DNA of 64,000 nt from Siphonodentalium dalli (Eukaryota; Mollusca; Scaphopoda; Gadilida; Siphonodentaliidae), in the NCBI GenBank assembly GCA_032622095.1, contig CP136069.1:53056760-53120759 (forward strand), given 5' to 3'. The translations under genes were made by a program, and so were the position numbers. The notes under the pieces were generated by a model. That model was not told where the DNA came from, did no database searches, and saw only the letters and a list, made by a program, of their open reading frames with translations. Positions 46,899-59,008 of this stretch are shown piece by piece (within the stretch, counting starts at the first letter, position 1; every line of letters starts with the position of its first letter).

Positions 46899-47109
46899 AG
46901 ATGCTGTTGACTTGAGACGACTTAAAGGGGCAAATACGAGCAATTGTTGGCTGATTTTACAATACGCTCTTTATTTGTCATAATATGATAATATTCCAGG
47001 CATGTATAAATTGGTGCGTTAGATTAGACTAGTCGATCCTTAAATAATGACTTTTCAATTTATATAAGTGGAGATAGAGCTGCGAACAAATATATGTGAT
47101 CTGATTTGG

Positions 47110-49137
47110 TTTGGGGGGAGATAACGTTTCTAGGTTGACCTCGTGGGGTATGGCGATACGTTATAACGTCGAGATATAGTGTCCACGGGCCCATGGGGCC
47201 TCCCGGGCGGTCCCAGTGTTCGTTTTGTTTACATACCATTTTATCGGATTTTGAGGGGTTAATAACACCGGCCGGAGTCGAGCGAGCGAGTAACATTTTC
47301 TATGTTGACCTCGTGGGGTATGTCGCTACGTTATACCGTCGAGATATAGTGTCCACGCGCCCATGGGGCCTCCCGGGCGGTCCCGGGCGGCCCCAGTGTT
47401 CTTTTTGTTTATATACCATTTTATCGGTGTTTGAGGGGTTAATAACATCGGCCGTGGACGCGTCAACGAGTCAATATATGGAATTAACACTCATGTGTAT
47501 TTCACTACCGAGAATCACCAAAATAATCTGTCTGAAAACACACGAAGACATCGGTAATCACACAGGCTCTTTTAGCCAATATCGGCATTTGTGGGGTTAA
47601 TATGACCGACCGGAGACGAGCGAGAGAGTAAATTTGTCTATGTTTCCCTCATGTGGCATGTGGCTACGTTATAACGTCGAGATATTGTGTCCATGGGCAC
47701 GTGGGGCCACCCGGCCGGTCCCGGGCGGTCCCAATGTTCTTTTTGTTTATATACTATTTTATCGGATTTTGAGCGGTTAATAACACCGGCCGGAGTCGAA
47801 CGAGCGAGTGAAATTTTCTAGGTTGACCTCTTGGGGTATGGCGATACGTTATAACGTCGATATATAGTGTCCATAGGCCCATGGTGCCTCCCGGGCGGTC
47901 CCGGGCGGTCCAAGTGTTCTTTTTGTTTATATACCATTTTATCGGATATTGAGGGGTTAATAACACCGGCCAGAGTCGAGCGAGCGAGTACCATTTTCTA
48001 GGTTGACCTCGTGGGGTATGTCGCTATGTTATAACGTCGAGATATAGTGTCCAAGGGTCCCAGGGGCCGCCCGGGCGGTCCCAAGGTCCCAAGGTTCTTT
48101 TTGTTTATACACTATTTTACCGGATTTTGAGGGGTTAATAACATCGGCCGTGGACGCCTCAACGAGTCAATATATGGAATTAACACTCAGGTGTACTGCA
48201 CTACCGAGAATCACCAAAATAATCTGTCTGAAAACACACGAAGACATCGGTAATCACACAGGCTCTTTTAGCCAATATCGGCATTTGTGGGGTTAATATG
48301 AACGACCGGAGACGAGCGAGAGAGTAAATGTTTCTATATTGCCCTCATGTGGCATGTGGCTACGTTATAACGTCGAGATATTGTGTCCATGTGCACGTGG
48401 GGTCACCCGGCCGGTCCCGGGCGGTCCCAATGTTCTTTTTGTTTATATACTATTTTATCGGATTTTGAGCGGTTAATAACACCGGCCGGAGTCGAACGAG
48501 CGAGTGACATTTTCTAGGTTGACCTCGTGGGGTATGGCGATACGTTATAACGTCGATATATAGTGTCCATAGGCCCATGGGGCCTCCCGGGCGGTCCAAG
48601 TGGTCTTTTTGTTTATATACCATTTTATCGGATATTGAGGGGTTAATAACACCGGCCAGAGTCGAGCGAGCGAGCACCATTTTCTAGGTTGACCTCGTGG
48701 GGTATGTCGCTATGTTATAACGTCGAGATATAGTGTCCAAGGGTCCAATGGGCCGCCCGGGCGGTCCCGGGCGGTCCCAAGGTTCTTTTTGTTTATACAC
48801 TATTTTACCGGATTTTGAGGGGTTAATAACATCGGCCGTGGACGCGTCAACGAGTCAATATATGGAATTAACACTCATGTGTACTGCACTACCGAGAATC
48901 ACCAAAATAATCTGTCTGAAAACACACGAAGACATCGGTAATCACACAGGCTCTTTTAGCCAATATCGGCATTTGTGGGGTTAATATGACCGACCGGAGA
49001 CGAGCGAGCGAGTAAAATTTTCTATGTTGCCCTCAGGTGGCATGTCGCTACGTTATACCGTCGAGATATTGTGTCCACGGGCACGAGCGGCCACCCGGGC
49101 GGTGCCGGGCGGTCCCGGGCGGTAATTAGTCACACCG
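47110..49137 (-). repeat. Right arm tandem array with higher-order period of about 690 bp
   Basis: The same unit family as the left arm but inverted. Long units with the ggccgtggacg to cggcatttgtgggg insert start at about 47450, 48145 and 48835. Between them lie two or three short units, giving a higher-order repeat of about 690-695 bp. The ORFs at 47193-47600 and 48733-48984 are translations of these long units and share nearly the same text. Confidence 0.85.
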
Positions 49138-49147
49138 GCCCTCAACG

Positions 49148-50590
49148 TGTTATATACTTCAGACATCGGCCATCTAACACAATTACTAATTTTGTCCCGC
49201 TGTTTCTCATTGTGTCCGCATCCGGTCCCGGCGAGCGCTGTGACATAATGATTTCAATGATATATCATAAGCGTAGGGGTGATTTGGTTATAATTTATGA
49301 TCAGTTGGAATGTTTTAGGTACCATGTGAAAAATGTTAATTAAGTATCGAGGTGAGTTAAAATTAGTCATGTTGAGAACTCGGACTGGTTCACGGGGCGG
49401 TCGAAATTTACACCTGGGCCCTCGATCACCCAAAGTAACGCTCTCTGACGTTCCTTTCATATGTCACCCGTTCTCATACTAAAGTTGACACATGTTCGAC
49501 AGCAAACGACAACAAGCATAACACGTGTTTTAAAAACGCCCTTTAATATACTCTGTAAATTTAATAATAAAACAACGAACACTCTTTGTCGAAACTTCGT
49601 GGCTGAAGGAAACAATGTTTGAATGTTTCTATTATTATAAACAACCAAACAATATCTAGCGAAAAGAGGATTTAATAATTTCCTAATTTCAATAACACAA
49701 AATTATGTCAATTCGATCTCGTTCAGAAAATTTGCAATGGAAGGGGGTGTTGTGGTTGGAATTTATTATCGGTTGGAATGTTTCAGGCACCATGTGAACA
49801 ATTCTAATTTAATATCGATTCTCGACAACTTGCTAAAAAAAACTCGCGAAACGAAAAAAAAAAACATTTCGATCTCATTAATTCTCGGATACATTTGCAA
49901 TTTACAAAAACTGTTCATCTTACCTCTTGTTCTTGTGTAGGACTGTGGAATCTTATTACATTATATCTATTAGACGTGAGCCGTCTGGCAGAAATTCAAT
50001 TGACTTTGGTGACATGAACAGTTTTAACGGGTGTTGAGGAGGCAGTGACTAATTCCTTGATTTGGCCGATGGGTAAGTTAATTACCTACATTTCTCAGAG
50101 GTTTTCATGGTTTTAAAAGACCTTCGCGCGCGCGCACACCCTCAGATCCTTCCAACGCATGAATACCACGAGACCAGTGGGTAAATATTACAGCTTAATG
50201 GTTTGATAATGTCTAGGGAGCTGACAACAACATCTTGGGAGAGGAGGTTATGCATGTGTGGATCGCAATTGTCCTCCAATCACAATGCCACTTTGTATTT
50301 TAATATACTTGTTGATAATAAATATGTTTAAACCAACAAACGTACATGTCCTCCAATCCCAATTTGTATTGTAATATAGTTGTTGGTCATAAATATGTTT
50401 AAACCGACAAACATATATACATGTAGTATATTTGCCATAAACACGCAACTGTCTGCTCCCGAATTTATATCGACATTATATCACATTATTCACAACCAAC
50501 ACACAATTGTATAAGGTTTCTCTGCAAGTACTCCAAATATCGAGCTTTGGCGTCCGGACTAAACCATATATGTGCATAGCTTAGGCGTAT
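49148..50590. other. No gene; two minor duplications
   Basis: A diverged duplicate of about 90 bases links 49240-49340 with 49735-49830 (cggttggaatgtttcaggca-type phrase). A tighter 75-base tandem occupies about 50271-50417 (gtcctccaatc ... aaatatgtttaaaccracaaac, twice). I see no coding sequence. Confidence 0.5.
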
Positions 50591-50800
50591 TGGCACCCTT
50601 CTTCTATTTATTACCTATTTTGCGATATCAATAATTCATTTTGTGATATCACAAAATTGAATATATGATATCATTAAATACTTTATGATATCACAAACTG
50701 ATTTAAAGATATCACTAATTCCAATTTGTGATATCATAAATTCATTTTTTAATATCACAGGATCGAATTATTGATATCACAAAATAATAGTAAGCATTTA

Positions 50801-51790
50801 GGGTGCATTTACATTGCTATAGAAATGTATACAGATCTGTATGAAGTCACGTGTCGCGCATTACTGTGATCACAACATGATTACTAATAGTGAACGCGCG
50901 CTCATCAGTACTCTGGTAATTGACAATTCACTGCGAGTCGTGTCAGTTTAGGCCAGACATAAAAATGTATCAACTATCAACAGATAACAGCGATTTGGTA
51001 TGTGCCGCAGGTATTTAAAGTGTATCCTTATACCACTTGATAATGGTTCGAAGAAAGAATGAAAATCATGCAGTTACCCTACAGCACCCTTTATTTGACC
51101 AAATGTAGTAAATTTTTCAACTGATGACAATTCCAATGACAATGTTGACCAGTGTAGGACAATATTGTTTTCTTAAATTACATGCAGTTTTTATATATAG
51201 CTGTTAGACAATAAATATGATGATAATGACTGGCCACGGGGAGGGACCAGGTCACAATCTTTCCAAGTGTTGGACATTTCCAACATTACACCGCCCCTAT
51301 GATAAGGTTGGAAAATTTCCAGCTGATGGCCATTCCAGCTCAAAATTTTGATAAAAAGTAGGAAATTATGCAAATATTGGTCCGAAAACAATACCCCCCC
51401 CCCCCCCCCCCCAAATAAAATGTTTGAAAATCAAACTACAAGATCATTTTCAATCTATTGCTGGTTTGGAAATTACAACTAATGTTGTGTCAGGTATGAA
51501 ATATCCAACAGTTGAACAAGTTGCCACGTCCCTATCCGTGTTCAATATTCGAAATACACGGGTTTAAATGACAACGAAAACTAAAACACATTCGCCAAGC
51601 CCGAGTAACAATTAATCAAAACTGATTTGCCTGTCGCAATGCTTCGGCGTTGACCGTGACGTATAGCGGACACGATTTTTGCTCACACGAACTAATACCG
51701 TTTTCTTTCTGTGTGCATTTCTATATCAACCCGTTTACACTAGTCTGCGTGTAGATCTATGTACATTTATATAGCAATGTAAATGCACCC
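50801..51790. mobile_element. TA-flanked TIR element nested in the GATATC array
   Basis: The terminal repeats GGGTGCATTTACATTGCTAT are near perfect at both ends and are flanked by TA (50799-50800 and 51791-51792), after which the GATATC pattern resumes. It contains repeat R2 (51230-51540) with a 19-C run. No transposase is visible. Tc1/mariner-like by its TA flank only. Confidence 0.65.
51230..51540. repeat. Dispersed repeat R2, copy 2
   Basis: Matches 17395-17715 in reverse. Like that copy, it lies inside a TIR element and contains a long C/G homopolymer (51394-51412). Confidence 0.5.
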
Positions 51791-52794
51791 TAATGATATC
51801 AATAATTCGATTTTGTGATATCATAAATTTATTTTGTGATATCATAAATTTGAATTTGTGATATCAATAATTCATTTTGTGATATCAATAAATAGAAAAT
51901 GGAATATCAACATTTTGTGATATCTTTAAATCGAATTATTGATATCACTAAGTGCTTACTTATTTTGTGATATCATATATTCGATTTTGTGATAATACAA
52001 AATGAATTTATGCTATGACTATTTCCATTTTGTGATATCTTGAAATAATTTTGTGATATCACAAATTTCCCAAATCTTATGATATCACAAAATCAAACTA
52101 TCGATATCACTAAATACTTACTATTTTGTGATATCAATAATTCGATTTTGTGATATCCAAAAATGAATTTATGATATCATAAATTGGAATTAGTGATATA
52201 TTCAAATACTTTTGAGATATCATAGTTTCGATTTTGTGATATCGTATATTCATTTAGTGATATCGTAAAATGAATTATTGATATCACTAAATATGTAATA
52301 AATAGAAGAACGGCGCCCATGAATTAGTGATATCATAAAATCGAATATATGATATCACAAAATGATTGAAGATATCACTAATTCCAATTTATGATATCAT
52401 AATTCGAATTAGTGATATCATAAAATTAATTTAAGATCATAAAATAGAATATATGATATCACAAAATAGGAATCATGTAGTGCTATCAATAATTCGCTTT
52501 TATAATATCATAAATTCATTTTATGATATCACTACTTATTTTATGATATCACTAAATGCATTTAGTGATATCAATATATACTCTTTTCATCCGAATTATT
52601 GATATCACAAAATGAGTATATGATGTCACAAATTCGAATAAGTGATATCACAAAATGAATATATGATAACATAAAATCGAATATGTGATATCACTGAATG
52701 CTTACAATTTTATGATATCATATATTCGATTTTGTGATATCATATATTAATTTTGTGATATCACAATATAGGTATTAAATGGAAGAACGGCGCC

Positions 52795-54439
52795 CCATAT
52801 ATGCGGGCATTCACGTTCATCTATTAATCGGTAGATGATGACACATACGGCACTGGTGAATGTACTTGAATCAGTGCATGTACTTTAGCGGTGTATAGAA
52901 TGGGGAGCTCTGGTAGCATGATCATAGACCAAACGTTTTGGTGTATACTGTTTACAATATAGTTCCCAGGTCCAAAATATTATTTAAATCTGAAGAGTGC
53001 CATTTGCGGCAACATTTGCAAAAAAATCATATCCGTCTATCAGGGAATTTGCCTTTAATATTGTGCTTTCGTATCTAGTGTCAGAAAATTCAAACTTCAC
53101 TACAAAGGGTTAATGCATGTGCCAATGGCTATTTTACCTTTGGGAAATCATAGGGAACAGGTGTGATGTATTGTTATGCTAAAAACACACAAGGGCACAA
53201 TCAGGGCACATTGTCTTTTTATTCTCTTCTATAGTTTCATCCCGCATCCGCTAGATCTCACTCCGTACCATATCTACACTGTTGTAACCGAATGGGGACC
53301 CTCGTTCTTCATAATTAGGTACAGTGAATGATATATGACGGAGGAAACAATCTCACACTATCCAGTACTAAACGACGAGTTGAAGGCGACTATCGCCGTT
53401 GATCGATTAGAAACTTTGAATTGTCATAAATTCATTGGAGTCTGAGCAACATCCGAACGAGATAGTGAATATCGTCAAGGGGAAGATTGCTGTCGCAACT
53501 GAGAATGTGAATGTTGTAATGTGTCCTGTTTGAAGACACACGAAGGAGTTCAAACGAAAACTATGTTATACAATAGTTCCCTCAATACGATATAAATGTG
53601 TCCGTTGAGACAATGTACTCGGTAAAAAAGATATCAATTCGGTGACAGTCGGGATGTTTTATTGAAGCCGAATTCACTCAGGAGCTATGTGTCTGCAATA
53701 CAGATTGTTTGTAGAATATTGATAACATAGATGTACATGTACACACTTTCGTATAATGATACTTGATCAGTTTCTAATGTTTTTTTTATAATAGCACCGG
53801 TGACAACTTGAAAAGCCAAATGAACAATTGGTGCAATAAACAAACAATCTTGGTGCAGCGTATTAATCAGCCCACAGCGATAAATGAGTGTCCTATGTGT
53901 ATGTATACATGTAGTAATATAGGAGCGGCCTTGGTCACAAACGGGGTTATTTTTAGAGTTGATTGTGTTTCGGACACATGGAAACATTATATATATCGTA
54001 TGACAGTAGAGGGTGTCAGCTTCATGTTCTGCAGTGCTGTCAAATTAGAAAGTGATTATGGAAATGGCGTAAAAAGTATCTTCACCATCGTTTTAAATCT
54101 CCGGAGGGGTGGGTAAATTCGTGTTTGCAATATCCTAAAGTATCTTTTCACAAAATGCGCCTGCACCTAGGGGTGTTTTCACGTTCAGGTTTGACAGCAG
54201 GGCGATATCGGCCGCTAACATATTCTATTTCCATATGATATATAATCGTTCCGTGTGTCCGGAAAAAAATTAAAGTTGAAAATTCATTTCATGGCATAAC
54301 TTCCATTCCAGGTTTGCTCACAGAACTGATGGCAATCTCAAAGTTCATAAGTATACAACTCCACAAGATTGCAGGAAAACAACGACTTCAACGTGGATTC
54401 TAAATGTAAATATGTATAGAATATTGATTACAGCTTAGA
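52795..54439. other. Intergenic; possible 5' region of the GPCR gene
   Basis: No domain-bearing frame. The 102-codon frame at 53808-54116 has a few cysteines but no recognised domain, and another frame overlaps it on the opposite strand. A cttccattccag/g at about 54300-54313 could be a splice acceptor for a 5' untranslated exon of the GPCR, but this is weak. Confidence 0.4.
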
Positions 54440-55630
54440 ATGGACACCGTACCAAAGTCTGAAGCAAGAATGGCCGGTTGTCCAGGCGGAGGGACGAGCC
54501 TATTTGATGTTCTTGCTGTGCTCAACATAGATACGAACGCGTCCAGAGCGATACCCAACTGTTCAACCCTCAGCCCGCCCATAACATCGGACGCGCCCCT
54601 AGGTGACGCCAAGTTAGACTGGCTGGAGCTTGCCAGAAAGATCCACGTGTACTTAACTCCGGTCATAATCGTACTGGGGACATTTGGAAATTGTATTTGC
54701 CTCAAGATTTTCCTCACCAGGTCAAACAGGAACATACCGGCTGGCAACAACCTAGCCGCCATGTCGTTCTCTGACCTGCTTGCGATCGTCTTCTACGTAT
54801 TCGTCGAATGGATCCGGCGAGGGTGGAATCATTTTAATCCAGACCACAGCGTCACCGTTCTTGATTCACAAGGAATATGTCAGGTGACCATGTACATCTC
54901 GTACGTGACGAGATTCACGTCCGCCTGGATGGTCGTCTTGTTGACCTTGGAACGATACATCGGAATATGTCATCCTCTAGAGATAGTTGGAACTGGAAGT
55001 AAACTAAACCGCAAGTTGATATTGGTTGTGTTCGCCGTTGGAATTCTGCTGTGTTTGTTTAAACCGATGGTAACGACAGTTCACTACATCCCAGGACTAG
55101 GAACGCCGCGGTGCGCAAGCGAACATAACCTAGCTTCGTTCGCTCTCGACAGCTGCTATGTGATACTGATCACGGCTGTTCCATTTCTCATGATATTGTG
55201 CTTTAATTGTATGATAATTCGAGCTCTGATCAAACGAAGCAGACGATACAAGGAATACAATTTCGTCAAGACAACAACGCATACGTCATACGCATCGGAG
55301 TTCACGTACACATTATTAACCATATCAGGGTGCTTTCTCTTGCTCACGTTACCGTACACAATAGTTTGGGTTAAGCTGTTTCTTCAGTCTCAACATTTCA
55401 CATGGAATGGCGAGTTAGAACCTTCCAGCCTTAACGATGTTCGGGCTGCGTTTCTAATGACAAAAACGGTGTTTTATATAACGTATTGCATGAATTTCGT
55501 GATTTATAGTCTCACCCGCGGCTTTGTGAAAAAGGAAATCACGAGATTATTTGGAAGACGACAAAACGGCGTAAATTTGAGGACATTTCGATCAAAGTCG
55601 ATCATAACACGGGACACTAGTTTAGTGTGA
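54440..55630 (+). CDS. Rhodopsin-class (family A) G-protein-coupled receptor
   Basis: A 396-residue protein on one uninterrupted exon with seven hydrophobic segments (about 70-92, 104-124, 147-171, 193-212, 238-262, 288-312, 337-358). Class A hallmarks are visible: GN at 83-84 in TM1, SDLL with D112 in TM2, and Cys147 before TM3 pairing with Cys225 in the second outer loop. ERY at 171-173 replaces DRY, TM6 ends in LPY (P305), and NFVIY at 352-356 is the TM7 NPxxY variant. The N-terminus has N-glycosylation sequons at N33 and N40. The C-tail is basic with Ser/Thr. It would couple a ligand, probably a neuropeptide, to G proteins at the plasma membrane; the ligand cannot be inferred. Met11 is an alternative start. 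It is intact, unlike its transposon surroundings. Confidence 0.9.
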   Translation: MDTVPKSEARMAGCPGGGTSLFDVLAVLNIDTNASRAIPNCSTLSPPITSDAPLGDAKLDWLELARKIHVYLTPVIIVLGTFGNCICLKIFLTRSNRNIPAGNNLAAMSFSDLLAIVFYVFVEWIRRGWNHFNPDHSVTVLDSQGICQVTMYISYVTRFTSAWMVVLLTLERYIGICHPLEIVGTGSKLNRKLILVVFAVGILLCLFKPMVTTVHYIPGLGTPRCASEHNLASFALDSCYVILITAVPFLMILCFNCMIIRALIKRSRRYKEYNFVKTTTHTSYASEFTYTLLTISGCFLLLTLPYTIVWVKLFLQSQHFTWNGELEPSSLNDVRAAFLMTKTVFYITYCMNFVIYSLTRGFVKKEITRLFGRRQNGVNLRTFRSKSIITRDTSLV

Positions 55631-55813
55631 GGCGCTCAGCATATAGATAACCATCGTTGCTTAGCAACGAACTGTGAACTATAATACATGGGTGATGACC
55701 TGCCTCGTCAGCTGATGTCGACGTTCAAAAGACGAAAATTTGTTATTAAGGTTTTACTTCTATACCTCGCACTAAAAGTCAACCGTTGACAATTGTGAAA
55801 ACGTGTATGTTTT

Positions 55814-56315
55814 CAGTAGACACATTTTGCATAATTAACTACGACTGATAGTCATTACGAATAGGGTATTACGTCACTATAATTTGTGTTCTTTCTATTC
55901 GTTGTCTTTTTTTCCTGACCGTTGTTACGATTGCGGTTTCGGATTGTCAACAAAAGTTACAAATGCATCATATAGCAATAAGTTCGCGATCGTTTCTCAA
56001 CTCAACAACGTTGAAGATGATTCTGTTATTATGTCCTTAAATTGTCATGCGATCACCACGTTGCCTTAATTTCTGCATATTAGTGGTAATCAAATCGTTC
56101 GTCGTCGTGAAACGCGAGAATCTTGCCAATAATGAAGCGCTAAGTTATGACCTGATAACAACATAATTATTGCGAGTGGCAAGCACGATTGTTTCACAGA
56201 CTGACTCGTGGTCGTCAATTATACATGCTTTGGACCGTCCGAAAAAATTACGACTAAAATATGGCTATTCGTAATTTTAAACTTTCGTAGTTCATTATGC
56301 GGAAGGTGTCTATTG
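55814..56315. mobile_element. TIR MITE, copy 1 (downstream of the GPCR)
   Basis: The left end CAGTAGACACATTTTGCATA and the right end (reversed CAATAGACACCTTCCGCATA) are followed on both sides by taactacga-like and ttacgaatag blocks. The same ends bound 59009-59587. Small frames inside are not supported. Confidence 0.6.
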
Positions 56316-57654
56316 TGACTTAGTTATACCAAATACCTTGGTAAGTTGTTTCAGAAGAGTATACATTTACAATTAAGTGTGTGTCATGCACACTGTTTGT
56401 TTGAATTAAGTGTTGATGTATTTGCCTGGCGATTCGAAAATTATGCCCAGGACGTTTTCACCAACTTGATGTCAAATTGGATGAAGGATCGTTGTACTGT
56501 ATATATAGACATAACTGGACGTGTACATTTACGTGTGTACCTGTATTTGAATCGCGACTTTGTTACAACGTGACAGAGTTCATACATGCGCGGAATAACA
56601 GATGCGTTACCATTCTAAACTGGAAGGTCAAGAACAGCGTTTATTTGCCTCCAACATTGATACTGATACGTCTCAGTTCTTTTGCATATCGACTGTTAAG
56701 TATATATAGTAAAAAGATATATTAATTACATAATTATATTAAATCGAATTCGTTTTTATTCCCTACTCTGCAAACGGGATTTTTTAGATTCACCCGATAC
56801 GACAGTCTTTTACATTATATAGCAAGGGTGGATACACACTTGTATGTGAATCTTGTATATAATGTGAATGTGGTGATTTGCATGCGACTTACTGGCCGTG
56901 TATTAGTAATATTTTTTCCACTGACATCCCAATCATTATACGTCGCTGAGGTTTGTTGCCGGTAACATGGTGTGACTTGAATTTTATGTTAAACACAATC
57001 GTGGGTTTTACATACAATAGTTACATACATAGAGGATCTACAACTCGTCCCGAGCTTGTGGCGGAATTTACAAAACTCTTACAGTAAATTAGGTCTGGAC
57101 CTAATTTACGGGACGAGTTTTGTAAATCCCGCCATAAACTGGGACGAGTTCTAGATTCTATTTACATATACTACATAATCCAAAACCTCGATAAAATATA
57201 CTTAAATCAACAAATGGGACGTGAAACTAACATCGGCTTCTGTAAGGCATCCGATGACGTTTCACGTAACTATGCGTTGTTTGTCCACGTAAATAAATAG
57301 TCCCAGATAAAGAAAGATTCTTTGATGTATTTAATGGCGTATATTTAATTAAATAACTTTTTAAACTCTTCAATCATTAGAGCCATACTATTTTTGAGAC
57401 GTAGGGTATACGGAATGTAAACAGACGACAAACCGGAAGTCAAAGGTCACCTGGCACTATTTCCTGTATTGCAACGAATATTGCATATCACAATTTATAG
57501 AACAGGTTTATTGAATGTAATCAAGGTATGCTCGTGAAATAAAAGTGTATATCCACCCTAAGCCAGCTGTTAGAACAATAACATTTTAATATGTGTATGG
57601 TAACAAGACACCCATGCAGCCAATACCGCATGGTGCATGTACGACAGTTATCAA

Positions 57655-58054
57655 TTAACCCTTTACCCAACAAACCGGCCAAAACCGGCCAAATAAAGCT
57701 TCAACAGCCTAAATTATCTTGGGTCTGTCTCAATAAAACCATACAAATATGGATATCATTGGAACCGGCTCCTTGACCACATTGTGATTGTTACAGTTAT
57801 GCCCTGTGCCAATGCATTCTCTTATATATGCGAGTCGACCATAGGTCGCCTCGCATATATAAGAGAATGCATTGGCCTAAAAAAAATCTTTTTTTAACAC
57901 TTTTTACCATTTTTTCTTACATTCTTTACCAATTTTATAATTTTTAATGTGTTAAGCCAATGCATTCTCTTATATATGCGAGGCGACCTATGGTCGACTC
58001 GCATATATAAGAGAATGCATTGGCACAGGGCCGTTCTATTGGGTAAAGGGATAA
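57655..58054. mobile_element. piggyBac-like MITE with hairpin pair, copy 1
   Basis: TIR CCCTTTACCCAA at 57659, mirrored at 58050. Flanks are TTAA (left) and ataa (right, one change). It contains the two 69-nt hairpins 57808-57876 and 57956-58024 in opposite orientation. A TTAA target and CCC-starting TIR are piggyBac traits. No transposase. Confidence 0.75.
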
Positions 58055-59008
58055 AGAACAATTACTCATAGCATTAACTAGATATGACATGTTTTCCCTG
58101 AACTGCTTGTTATCGAACAAGGTGAATACATTGCTTCGATTTGTCCTTAAAGGCACGTGCGGCCTTGGCGGTGGGTATCCTGTGAAAATATATCCACCCG
58201 TCAAAAACCGCCACAAACAGAAAGAACATCAAAATGTAGATAGACTTTGTCCGTATACAAATAAGAAATATCGGATAAACAGTATGTCATGGTTATATGT
58301 TTGACCATTGTTATGTAAACAACAGCATAAAAAGTTACTTTTCTGGTGTTTGTTTATATTATGATGGTAAACATAAAGAGCGTTCTTTGTGGGTGAATTC
58401 CTGATATGGAACGAATAAAGAGCGTTTATGCCATTTGTGTGTGATTAGCCAACAGCATTGTGCTGTCTTCTGTAACACAATCAGGCTCGTGCTTAGGTAA
58501 AATATAGTAAATCTTTATGATAACATGCTGTTTACGGGATGGTCATGGTATATATGAACGGAACTGTATGCGTTTTAATGTTTTTCTGTTTACGGTGTTT
58601 GGAACTAATATGAATATTTTCGACAATTAAGGCCGCACGTGCCTTTAAACTGAGTAATATCATTTTACGACATTTTACGACATTTCAACTTCGAATTAGG
58701 CGACTAATTCCGACGAAGTGGGTCCCAATTCTGCTAAATAATGTGTAGACATAGATTTTTGTCAGGTCACTCATTTGAAAGAGTTGTCGATATTAAAATG
58801 TTACTAAGAGGCGATCTAATTAATAAATATGATATTACTTGGTTGGTTTGATATTATTGGCCTCATATCAGACCTCAGTTACCTAGGCCTACATGTAGTA
58901 TCAAACAAACCAATTAACATCCTCATTATATATCCAGCAATGCGTCTTTTTGCGTTGGCCATCATTTATTCCATAAAATTGATGTTTCTTTACAAACTTC
59001 ATACTTTA

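Larger units (their letters stand above)
42950..49137. mobile_element. Giant Foldback/TU-like transposon with satellite-like arms
   Basis: The ends read GGTGTGACTAATTACCGCCC on both sides (42951 onward, and reversed up to 49136), flanked by the direct repeat gccctcaacg (42940-42949 and 49138-49147). Both arms consist of tandem units of about 170-180 bp in opposite orientation around a loop of about 2.5 kb (44640-47100). This is the layout of Drosophila FB and sea-urchin TU elements, which make 8-10-bp duplications. No transposase is present. The loop includes copy D of the basic-ORF family and a two-copy 122-bp tandem. Confidence 0.65.
50592..52794. repeat. GATATC array bounded by inverted ggcgcc ends
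   Basis: By hand count 41 exact GATATC sites occur in 50632-50782 and 51794-52767, mostly 21-22 bases apart, usually as ttgtgatatcacaaa-like palindromes. The outer ends are ggcacccttcttctatttat on the left and the matching inverted attaaatggaagaacggcgcc on the right. A further internal end of the same type (aataaatagaagaacggcgcc) lies near 52297-52317, so two units may abut. It is interrupted by an insertion at 50801-51790. No ORF. Confidence 0.75.

Noticed and set aside
47193-48984. ORFs of 83-135 codons in the satellite-like arm
   Set aside because: They recur only because the units repeat, and short units with indels break the frame. There is no recognisable domain.
53808-54116. 102-codon ORF upstream of the GPCR
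   Set aside because: No recognisable domain or signal peptide, and an overlapping antisense frame of similar length; coding cannot be supported.
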